From NCBI GenBank assembly GCA_041662005.1, contig JBAZTJ010000034.1, positions 1 through 20,477 of the forward strand: 20,477 nucleotides of DNA. The letters run 5' to 3'. Positions within the stretch are counted from its first letter, which is position 1. Each line of letters opens with the position of its first letter. Position numbers and translations under genes: made by a program. Below are positions 14,019-20,477 of the stretch, piece by piece. This DNA comes from DATHXC01 sp041662005 (GTDB taxonomy: Bacteria > Pseudomonadota > Gammaproteobacteria > Burkholderiales > Methylophilaceae). Below the pieces are notes generated by a model. The model saw only the letters and a program-made list of their open reading frames with translations, did not search any database and was not told the origin of the DNA.

Positions 14019-16598
14019 ATGACCACACTGTTATCCCAATATCGCCAACATGAAGCCGAGCGTGCAGCGCTGAGCTTGCCGCCACTTCCGCTTAATACCG
14101 AACAAACTGTGCAACTGGTGGAGTTGTTGAAAAATCCTCCGACAGGAGAAGCCCCAACACTGCTGCCCCTGCTGGAAAACCGGGTACCTGCGGGTGTGGA
14201 TCAGGCGGCCTATGTCAAGGCGGCTTTTCTGGCGGACATTGCCGAGGGCAAAGCCAGCTCCAGCTTGATTACGCCGCTCGCTGCCGTCAGTCTGCTCAGC
14301 ACCATGCTGGGTGGTTACAACGTGCATGCGCTGGTGAAGTTGCTGGATGGCCCTATGGCGGCAGAGGCGGTGCAAGCGTTGATGCATACCACGCTGATGT
14401 TCGACGCTTTCCACGATGTGGCCGAGAAGATGCGTGCCGGTAATGTGCACGCAAAAAAACTGATCGAATCATGGGCCAATGCCGAATGGTTTACCAGCAA
14501 GCCAGCGTTGCCCGAGGCGATTCGTGCTGTGGTATTCAAAGTGCCCGGCGAAACCAATACCGATGACTTGTCGCCGGCGCAGGATGCCTGGTCGCGCCCT
14601 GATATTCCTCTGCATGCGCAATCCATGTTGGTGAATAAAATGCCCGACGTGCTGGCCAGGATAGCAGCCTTGAAAGCACAAGGGTTGCCGCTGGTCTATG
14701 TCGGCGATGTGGTGGGTACCGGCTCTTCACGCAAGTCCGCCATCAATTCGCTGCAGTGGCTGATGGGCGACGATATTCCGCATATTCCCAATAAGCGTAC
14801 CGGCGGTATTGTGATAGGCGGCAAGATCGCACCTATCTTTTTTAATACGGCGGAAGATTCGGGTGCCTTACCTATCCAGTGCGATGCCTCAGCCATGAGC
14901 ACGGGCGATGAGATTGTAATTCGCCCATACGATGGAAAAATATTGAGCAAGCTGGGCACGACTATCGCCACTTTCACTATGGCACCGCTGACCCTGGCGG
15001 ATGAAGTGCGGGCTGGTGGGCGTATCGCGTTGATCATAGGTCGCGGCCTTACTGCCAATGCACGGCAGGCTTTGGGCTTGCCACCATCGGATTTGTTTAT
15101 CCTGCCGGAGGCCCCGGCGGATACCGGAAAAGGCTATACCCTTGCACAAAAAATGGTAGGTCGCGCCTGTGGTCTGCCCGAAGGTACGGGCGTGCGCCCC
15201 GGTACTTACTGCGAGCCCAGGATTACAACGGTTGGCTCACAGGATACTACCGGTGCCATGACGCGCGACGAGCTCAAAGAACTGGCTTGCCTCGGCTTCT
15301 CGGCTGACCTGGTGATGCAAAGTTTCTGCCATACCGCCGGTTATCCCAAGCCGGTGGATATCCAGCTACAACATTCGCTGCCGGATTTCATGTCCAGCCG
15401 CGGTGGTGTCAGCTTGCGCCCGGGTGACGGCATTATCCACTCCTGGCTGAACCGCATGTTGTTGCCGGATACCGTGGGCACCGGCGGCGATTCACATACG
15501 CGCTTTCCCATCGGCATCTCTTTCCCGGCAGGTTCGGGCCTGGTGGCATTCGGTGCCGCCATGGGCGCCATGCCGCTGGATATGCCGGAGTCGGTATTGG
15601 TGCGCTTTAAAGGCGAGCTGCAGCCCGGCATTACCCTGCGCGACCTGGTGAATGCAATTCCTTATGCCGCCATTCAACAGGGCGAATTGACCATAGGCAA
15701 GCAAGGTAAAAAGAATGTATTCAACGGCCGTATCCTGGAAATCGAAGGCCTGCCCGATTTAAAGGTGGAGCAGGCATTTGAACTGGCTGATGCCTCGGCC
15801 GAGCGTTCAGCCAATGGCTGTACCATCAGGCTGAATGAAGCGCCGGTTATCGAATACCTGACATCCAATATAGCGCTGCTGCAAAACCTGGTCAGCACGG
15901 GTTACCAGGACGCTCGTAGCCTGCAGCGCCGTATTGACGCCATGCAGGCCTGGCTGGCCCAGCCCGAACTGCTGCAACCGGATGCCGACGCCGACTATGC
16001 TTTTGTGCTGGAGATCGATCTTAACCAGATTACCGAACCGCTAGTGGCCTGCCCGAATGACCCCGACTACATCCAGCCGCTTTCCGCAGTGGCGGGCGAT
16101 AAAATTGATGAGGTGTTCATAGGCAGCTGCATGACCAATATCGGCCACTACCGCGCTGCTGCGGCAGTGCTGGCGGAAGCTGCGGCCATCCCTACACGAC
16201 TGTGGATTGCGCCGCCTACCCGCATGGATGAGGCGCAATTGCGTGAGGAAGGTATCTACTCCATATTTGGCCGTGCCGGCGCACGCACCGAGGTGCCCGG
16301 CTGCTCGCTATGCATGGGCAACCAGGCACGTGTGGCAGACAAGGCCAACGTATTCTCAACCAGCACTCGTAACTTTGATAACCGCATGGGCAAGGAAGCG
16401 CGGGTTTACCTGGGCTCTGCCGAACTGGCTGCCGTTTGTGCGAGGCTGGGACGCCTGCCTACACCGCAAGAGTACCTGGATACGATGGGTGAGAAAATCA
16501 ATGCCAATGCTGACACTATTTATCGTTACCTGAGTTTTGATCAATTGCCGGCATATCAGCCTAAGGCAGTCATCAGCATAACGGAAGTTGCGCACTGA
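14019..16598 (+). CDS. acnB: Aconitase B (bifunctional aconitate hydratase 2 / 2-methylisocitrate dehydratase)
   Basis: An 859-residue AcnB, typical length, with the AcnB-specific N-terminal HEAT-like domain (about residues 1-160) before the swivel and catalytic domains. Cluster cysteines are C704 (GSCMTNIGHYRAAA), C762 and C765 (VPGCSLCMGNQARV). Also visible are GDVVGTGSSRKSAINS in the swivel domain and GTGGDSHTRFPIGISF in the catalytic part. It isomerizes citrate and isocitrate; AcnB of enteric bacteria is also known to work on the methylcitrate pathway. It is the last gene of the plus-strand operon; no citrate synthase or isocitrate dehydrogenase lies beside it in this window. No convincing terminator follows in the 140-bp gap. 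Confidence 0.97.
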   Translation: MTTLLSQYRQHEAERAALSLPPLPLNTEQTVQLVELLKNPPTGEAPTLLPLLENRVPAGVDQAAYVKAAFLADIAEGKASSSLITPLAAVSLLSTMLGGYNVHALVKLLDGPMAAEAVQALMHTTLMFDAFHDVAEKMRAGNVHAKKLIESWANAEWFTSKPALPEAIRAVVFKVPGETNTDDLSPAQDAWSRPDIPLHAQSMLVNKMPDVLARIAALKAQGLPLVYVGDVVGTGSSRKSAINSLQWLMGDDIPHIPNKRTGGIVIGGKIAPIFFNTAEDSGALPIQCDASAMSTGDEIVIRPYDGKILSKLGTTIATFTMAPLTLADEVRAGGRIALIIGRGLTANARQALGLPPSDLFILPEAPADTGKGYTLAQKMVGRACGLPEGTGVRPGTYCEPRITTVGSQDTTGAMTRDELKELACLGFSADLVMQSFCHTAGYPKPVDIQLQHSLPDFMSSRGGVSLRPGDGIIHSWLNRMLLPDTVGTGGDSHTRFPIGISFPAGSGLVAFGAAMGAMPLDMPESVLVRFKGELQPGITLRDLVNAIPYAAIQQGELTIGKQGKKNVFNGRILEIEGLPDLKVEQAFELADASAERSANGCTIRLNEAPVIEYLTSNIALLQNLVSTGYQDARSLQRRIDAMQAWLAQPELLQPDADADYAFVLEIDLNQITEPLVACPNDPDYIQPLSAVAGDKIDEVFIGSCMTNIGHYRAAAAVLAEAAAIPTRLWIAPPTRMDEAQLREEGIYSIFGRAGARTEVPGCSLCMGNQARVADKANVFSTSTRNFDNRMGKEARVYLGSAELAAVCARLGRLPTPQEYLDTMGEKINANADTIYRYLSFDQLPAYQPKAVISITEVAH

Positions 16599-16738
16599 CA
16601 GCCGGGGCTGGCACCCGTTTCGTTAGCATGGGTCTCGCCATAAAACGACTTGGATACCAGCCAGTAAATCAGGTACTCTTGAGCCTATCAGCGTGGTATT
16701 TCAAACCCGAATCGCTATGACGCTATCAGGCAACTACT

Positions 16739-17977
16739 ATGATTATTGATAACAGGCTCTGGCTCAGTTTCGCCGTTGCTTTGGGCATAGGCCTGCTCAT
16801 AGGCACCGAACGCGAACGTAGTAACGGCGTTACCCCGGCAGTCGCAGGGATACGCACTTTCACCATTGCGGCTTTGCTCGGCGCAATCAGCATTACCATC
16901 AACTTCTGGCTACTGGTCGTCGCCTTGATTTGCGTGACCATTTTTACTGCCACCGCCTACTTTATACGTAAGGATGATGATCCCGGGCTGACTAGCGAAC
17001 TCACGTTGATATTTACGGTGATCCTGGGTGGGCTGGCGATGAGCGCTGCATCCTTCGCGGCCAGCCTGGCCGTGATTGCAGCCATCCTGCTGGCGGCTAA
17101 AGAGCCTATCCACGGCTTTGTCAGGGCCAGCATTACCAGGGATGAGTTGAATGATTTCCTTATTCTTGCTGCGGCAACCCTGATAGTCTTGCCGCTGGTC
17201 CCCAATGAGTTTATCGGGCCATACGGGGCCATTAACCCGCGTAATCTGTGGCTGGTTGTAATCCTGGTGATGCTGATCAGTGCGCTTGGCCACCTGGCAT
17301 TACGCTTACTGGGCGGGCGCATCGGCTTGCCGCTGGTTGGCCTGGTTTCCGGTTTTGTGTCCAGTATCGCTACCATAGGCGCCATGGGAGAGCGCTCCAA
17401 GCAGGTTCCGGCGCTAATGGGTGCGGCCGTGGCTGGTGCTACCCTGTCCAGTCTCGCTACTATTGCTCAGCTCACGATGATACTGGCGGCAATAGATCGT
17501 CATACTTTGGTTGCTATCGCGGCACCCCTGATATTTGGCGGGGTTTCAATCAGCCTTTATGGGATAGTGATTACCTTGAGCTCCCTGCGTAAACATGAAG
17601 CCGATATTAGTAAACCCGGCCGATCGTTTAGTATCAAAACAGCACTGATGCTGGCTGCGGTTATTGACGGCGTTTTGATGCTATCTGCAACCCTCAAGGC
17701 ATGGTTTGGTCAAGCCGGGCTGGTGCTTGCTTCCGGGCTGGCAGGCTTGGCAGATGTGCATGCTTCGGCTATCTCTGCTGCCTCCCTGGTGACCGCTGGC
17801 AAGCTAAGCCCTGAAGGTGCCGTCATACCCATACTGGTGGCTTTTTCGGTTAACTCAACTTCAAAAGCCGTCATGGCGGTGGTCAGTGGCGGCAAGGAGT
17901 TTGCACGCCAGGTGATTCCGGGACTGATCTTTCAGGTTTCAGCCACCTGGCTTGGATGGTGGCTGTTTGTGGCGTAA
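16739..17977 (+). CDS. MgtC/SapB family membrane protein with DUF4010 domain
   Basis: A 412-residue polytopic inner-membrane protein with roughly ten or more hydrophobic segments. The N-terminal part has the MgtC/SapB hallmarks (ALGIGLLIGTERER, then AGIRTFTIAALLGA) and the C-terminal half matches DUF4010, with GLVSGFVSSIATIGAMGERSK and GLADVHASAISAASL. MgtC-type proteins are linked to magnesium limitation and envelope physiology, but the role of the DUF4010 fusion is not known to me. No conserved partner gene is adjacent. It converges on the next minus-strand gene with only 7 bp between the stop codons. The start ATG 16739 has a poorly placed AGG as its only ribosome binding signal. Confidence 0.85.
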   Translation: MIIDNRLWLSFAVALGIGLLIGTERERSNGVTPAVAGIRTFTIAALLGAISITINFWLLVVALICVTIFTATAYFIRKDDDPGLTSELTLIFTVILGGLAMSAASFAASLAVIAAILLAAKEPIHGFVRASITRDELNDFLILAAATLIVLPLVPNEFIGPYGAINPRNLWLVVILVMLISALGHLALRLLGGRIGLPLVGLVSGFVSSIATIGAMGERSKQVPALMGAAVAGATLSSLATIAQLTMILAAIDRHTLVAIAAPLIFGGVSISLYGIVITLSSLRKHEADISKPGRSFSIKTALMLAAVIDGVLMLSATLKAWFGQAGLVLASGLAGLADVHASAISAASLVTAGKLSPEGAVIPILVAFSVNSTSKAVMAVVSGGKEFARQVIPGLIFQVSATWLGWWLFVA

Positions 17978-17984
17978 GCCCGAG

Positions 17985-18512
17985 CTATTTTTCTGCGAAC
18001 CTTTTCAGATTAGCCAGCCCATCTTCAAACATCCCACCAACCATTTTGTCGCAATCGAAAAAGACGCTCATTACTTTTGCCATATAAGGCTGCGGACCAT
18101 GCATTGCCCAAGTGATATTGGTGGTATCTCCCTGTGGAGTGAGCGTGAATTCAACGATGTTATGGGCCTCAAATGGCGTAAACATATCGAGCTGCATGAT
18201 GATTTTGGTCGCGGGGATGGACTCGATAATCTCATTCCGCCCGCTGCCAACTTCTTTATTCCCTTCCCATTCGAAAATAGCGCCCTTACCGTTCCCTGCT
18301 CCGCTGAAAGTTTTTTTCATCGCGGGGTCTAGCTTTTCCCATGGCGACCAGTTACTCCATTGATGGTGGTCATCGATAATAGCGTACAATTTTTCGGCTG
18401 GCGCTTGGATATTGGCCGACCGCTGGATATGGAAAGTATCTGCCCTAAAAGCTGCGTAGATAAAAAAGACTATCAGCACTGCAGCCAGGGTAATCAATAT
18501 GGTCTTTAGCAT
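17985..18512 (-). CDS. SRPBCC (polyketide cyclase/START-like) protein with N-terminal membrane anchor
   Basis: A 175-residue protein. Residues about 3-22 (ILITLAAVLIVFFIYAAF) form one hydrophobic segment, an uncleaved anchor or signal. The rest is an SRPBCC fold: IQRSANIQAPAEKLYAIIDD, HHQWSNWSPWEKLDPAMKK, an internal GAGNGKGAIFEWEGN and the C-terminal helix with MVGGMFEDGLANLKRF. SRPBCC proteins bind hydrophobic ligands in a deep pocket; no substrate can be named. It is the second gene of a two-gene unit, starting 13 nt after the VOC gene. Confidence 0.8.
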   Translation of the reverse strand: MLKTILITLAAVLIVFFIYAAFRADTFHIQRSANIQAPAEKLYAIIDDHHQWSNWSPWEKLDPAMKKTFSGAGNGKGAIFEWEGNKEVGSGRNEIIESIPATKIIMQLDMFTPFEAHNIVEFTLTPQGDTTNITWAMHGPQPYMAKVMSVFFDCDKMVGGMFEDGLANLKRFAEK

Positions 18513-18525
18513 TTAGATCGCCTCC

Positions 18526-18990
18526 TCAGGCAAACATTTTACCGGCGGCAGCCTGAATCTCGTCAAGGCTGACATCGCGCACATGCGTCGCAATCGCCCA
18601 GCAATGGCCGAATGGGTCTTCGACGATGCCGTATCTATCACCCCAGAACATATTATCAGGCGGCATTTTGGCTTTGGCTCCGCTCTTGATGGCTTGCCCA
18701 AACACGTCATCTGCATCATCTACATAGAGGTGAATGGTAACAGGAGAGCCCTTGAGTGTTTTGGGGCCAGCGGAGCCGCACTCTATAAATTCATCCGCCA
18801 GCATGATTTTTGAATCGCCGATTTGTATACAGGCATGCATCAGTTTGCCTTGGGGCCCCTCAATACGCATCAACTCCTGTGCGTTAAAGGCCGTTATGTA
18901 GAACGCGATAGCATCGGCAGCCCCGGCACATACCAAGTGTGGTGTTACGGTATGCATGCCATCGGGCTTGGGTTTTGTTGAGGTCGACAT
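18526..18990 (-). CDS. VOC superfamily protein (PhnB/glyoxalase-like)
   Basis: A 154-residue vicinal-oxygen-chelate protein of the PhnB-like group: TPHLVCAGAADAIAFYITAFNAQEL at the N-terminus, LMHACIQIGDSKIMLADEF, VTIHLYVDDADDVFGQAIKSGA and the C-terminal DRYGIVEDPFGHCWAIATH. The group contains many proteins with no proven reaction, so enzyme identity is unknown. The gene is divergent from a TetR regulator and has a good promoter reading leftward (19037-19065). It forms a unit with the SRPBCC gene and is probably controlled by that TetR. Confidence 0.85.
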   Translation of the reverse strand: MSTSTKPKPDGMHTVTPHLVCAGAADAIAFYITAFNAQELMRIEGPQGKLMHACIQIGDSKIMLADEFIECGSAGPKTLKGSPVTIHLYVDDADDVFGQAIKSGAKAKMPPDNMFWGDRYGIVEDPFGHCWAIATHVRDVSLDEIQAAAGKMFA

Positions 18991-19024
18991 TGATATCCCC
19001 TTTATTCAACAAAGTTTGATATGT

Positions 19025-19062
19025 ACAGTGAGAACAATTAAACCTCCGGTTGTGGACACTGT
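19025..19062. promoter_or_regulatory. Inverted repeat in the VOC/tetR divergent region, candidate TetR operator
   Basis: Left arm 19025-19037 (ACAGTG, 3 nt, ACAA) and right arm 19050-19062 (TTGT, 3 nt, CACTGT) are reverse complements at 10 of 13 positions, separated by 12 bp. The right arm overlaps the -35 box and the left arm touches the -10 box of the leftward VOC promoter, so a bound dimer or pair of dimers would block it. The TetR-family gene starts 11 bp beyond the right arm. Confidence 0.55.
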
Positions 19063-19065
19063 CAA
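19037..19065 (-). promoter_or_regulatory. Predicted sigma70 promoter of the VOC-SRPBCC unit
   Basis: On the minus strand a perfect TTGACA (plus-strand TGTCAA 19060-19065), a 17-bp spacer and TTTAAT (plus-strand ATTAAA 19037-19042), five of six matches. Spacing is ideal. The predicted leader to the VOC ATG at 18990 is about 40 nt. Confidence 0.65.
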
Positions 19066-19073
19066 CATTTAGT

Positions 19074-19724
19074 ATGAATACTCTCGATAACAATAATAAG
19101 TTGGTCAAGCGTAGTACCTATCACCACGGGGATCTGTATCGGACATTGCTGGAAGCTGCTGTGCAAATGGCCAGGCAGGGCGGTGCGGATGCCATTGTGC
19201 TACGGGAAGTTACCCGACAGGCAGGCGTCGCGCCAAATGCCGCCTATCGGCACTTTGCCGATCGCAATGCCTTGCTACAAGCGGTGAGCCAGGCCGCGCA
19301 AGCCGCGCTCGCAGTGGCGATAGAAAGGGAAATCACCGAGATAGAAAAGTCCGGCGACCTGGTAGAAGACGCGCGCGCACGATTGCGGGCGGTGGGTACC
19401 GGCTACATCAGGTTTGCACAAGCTGAGCCGGGGTTGTTCGGCATGGCGTTTTCCATCCCCAGCGACCTCAGCAACGCCGACAATCCTGCCAGCGCGGGAG
19501 CCAGCGGCCTGACGCCATTCCAGCTGCTCGGTGCTGCACTGGATATGCTGGTAGCAGCAGGTAGCCTGAAGCCTGAGCGCCGCATGTATGCGGAAATTTT
19601 TGCCTGGTCAGCGGTACATGGCTTTGCCATGCTGTTGCTTGAGGGGCCATTAAGGGCATTCGATAAAACACAGGCCGAGTTTATCGGGCAGCGTTTGATT
19701 GATATGGTGGAGCGGGGGCTATAG
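19074..19724 (+). CDS. TetR/AcrR-family transcriptional regulator
   Basis: A 216-residue regulator from ATG 19074 (a TTG at 19050 would add 8 residues and lie inside the inverted repeat). The N-terminal helix-turn-helix domain is clear: RSTYHHGDLYRTLLEAA, IVLREVTRQAGVAPNAAYRHFADRNALLQAVS. The C-terminal ligand domain, with ARLRAVGTGYIRFAQAEPGLFGMAF, resembles the TetR C-terminal group often found with YHHGDL-type N-termini. It is divergent from the VOC-SRPBCC pair and most likely represses it and itself. The ligand is unknown. Confidence 0.88.
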   Translation: MNTLDNNNKLVKRSTYHHGDLYRTLLEAAVQMARQGGADAIVLREVTRQAGVAPNAAYRHFADRNALLQAVSQAAQAALAVAIEREITEIEKSGDLVEDARARLRAVGTGYIRFAQAEPGLFGMAFSIPSDLSNADNPASAGASGLTPFQLLGAALDMLVAAGSLKPERRMYAEIFAWSAVHGFAMLLLEGPLRAFDKTQAEFIGQRLIDMVERGL

Positions 19725-19833
19725 CGCCAGGTGTTTGCATAATCAGGCTAAAAAATGTCCGGGTAATGACATGTAATCAACCCGACAATTGCGACAAAAG
19801 CACTGTGGCAGTAAAGCATGGATTTAAATTAAT

Positions 19834-19847
19834 ATGATTTAAATCAT
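19834..19847. promoter_or_regulatory. 14-bp perfect palindrome upstream of iscS, FNR/CRP-family-like box
   Basis: ATGATTTAAATCAT reads the same on both strands and fits the FNR-type consensus TTGAT-N4-ATCAA at 8 of 10 defined positions. A partial copy GATTTAAATT starts 15 bp to the left (19821). It lies 77 bp before the iscS ATG. A 6-bp inverted repeat CTAGTT/AACTAG (19885-19890, 19898-19903) follows. Oxygen-linked control of iron-sulfur assembly would make sense but is not proven. Confidence 0.35.
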
Positions 19848-19924
19848 TGCCTTATAAAAAATAAAATAGATGGCATAGGGATTGCTAGTTTAGATTTAAC
19901 TAGTCTTCCCACGGGATGTGTCAC

Positions 19925-20477
19925 ATGAGCAACTTGCCTATCTATCTGGACTATTCCGCTACTACCCCGGTAGCTCCGCGCGTCGCAGAAAAAATGATTT
20001 CCTACATGACCGAGCACTTCGGCAACCCTGCATCGCGCAGCCATGCCTATGGCTGGGAAGCGGAAAAAGCCGTGGAAACGGCACGCGAGCAGGTGGCTGC
20101 ACTGGTCAATTGCGATCCCAAGGAAATCGTCTGGACATCGGGTGCTACCGAATCCAACAACCTGGCGATCAAAGGGGCTGCGCAATTTTACTCGGGTCGC
20201 GGCAAGCACATTATCACCGTTAAAACCGAACATAAAGCCGTGCTGGATACCGTGCGGGAGCTGGAGCGCCTGGGTTTCAGCGCCACTTACCTGGCCCCAC
20301 TGGAAAATGGCCTGGTCGACCTCGACGTGCTCAAGGCTGCCATCCGCCCGTACACGGTGGTGATCTCGGTAATGCTGGTCAATAACGAGATAGGTGTCAT
20401 TCAGGATATAGCCGCTATTGGCAATATCTGCCGCGAAAAAGGCATCATCTTCCACGTGGATGCCGCGCAGGCCACAG
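19925..20477 (+). CDS. iscS: Cysteine desulfurase IscS, N-terminal 184 codons, cut by the window edge
   Basis: An open frame from ATG 19925 to the end of the window. It starts MSNLPIYLDYSATTPVAPRV, followed by FGNPASRSHAYGW, WTSGATESNNLAIKG, the catalytic-site His in KTEHKAVLD and the PLP-contacting Asp in FHVDAAQA. This is the class I (IscS/NifS) PLP enzyme that takes sulfur from cysteine for Fe-S cluster assembly and tRNA thiolation. The PLP lysine and active cysteine lie beyond the edge. IscR, which precedes iscS in many proteobacteria, is not in the 200-bp leader or the gene before it. The housekeeping IscS call is favoured over NifS by style, but the truncation leaves doubt. Confidence 0.88.
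   Translation, partial: MSNLPIYLDYSATTPVAPRVAEKMISYMTEHFGNPASRSHAYGWEAEKAVETAREQVAALVNCDPKEIVWTSGATESNNLAIKGAAQFYSGRGKHIITVKTEHKAVLDTVRELERLGFSATYLAPLENGLVDLDVLKAAIRPYTVVISVMLVNNEIGVIQDIAAIGNICREKGIIFHVDAAQAT

Noticed and set aside
16599..16616. Possible terminator after acnB (CAGCC/GGCTG)
   Set aside because: The stem is short, the loop would be only about 2 nt, and no T-run follows.

Overview
The window looks like chromosomal DNA of a betaproteobacterium, probably in or near the Nitrosomonadales. This rests on the style of the SdhCDAB-SdhE, AcnB, Acs and IscS proteins and on a GntR regulator leading an sdh operon. Genus cannot be fixed from sequence reading alone. I see no phage, insertion sequence, CRISPR array, rRNA or tRNA.

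Left arm (1-3691, minus strand): acsA (acetyl-CoA synthetase), then a CitE-type acyl-CoA lyase overlapping a mesaconyl-CoA hydratase gene that runs off the left edge. The last two are the classical pair for mesaconyl-CoA <-> beta-methylmalyl-CoA <-> glyoxylate + propionyl-CoA. The acsA and lyase/hydratase promoters carry near-identical palindromic operators at the same distance from TTGACA -35 boxes. The intergenic region between acsA and gntR also holds seven perfect tandem copies of a 7-bp repeat.

Central operon (3995-16598, plus strand): a HutC-type GntR regulator, a short malic enzyme, sdhC, sdhD, sdhA, sdhB, sdhE, a second long and divergent CitE-like lyase translationally coupled to an AMP-forming acyl-CoA ligase, class I fumarase and aconitase B. 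The genes are tightly packed. The operon gives succinate -> fumarate -> malate -> pyruvate. The lyase/ligase pair sits after sdhE, where citrate synthase is often found in related bacteria. With a class I fumarase, a family that often also acts on mesaconate, the pair could make an ATP-driven route citramalate (or malate or citrate) -> CoA ester -> acetyl-CoA + oxoacid. With the left arm this suggests a locus for glyoxylate/propionyl-CoA/mesaconate/acetate carbon joined to a partial TCA cycle. The substrate assignments are inference.

Right part (16739-20477): an MgtC/DUF4010 membrane protein, converging on a minus-strand VOC-SRPBCC pair. A TetR regulator diverges from that pair, with an inverted repeat over the shared promoter region. 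The 5' part of iscS follows, behind a 200-bp leader that contains a perfect FNR-like palindrome.
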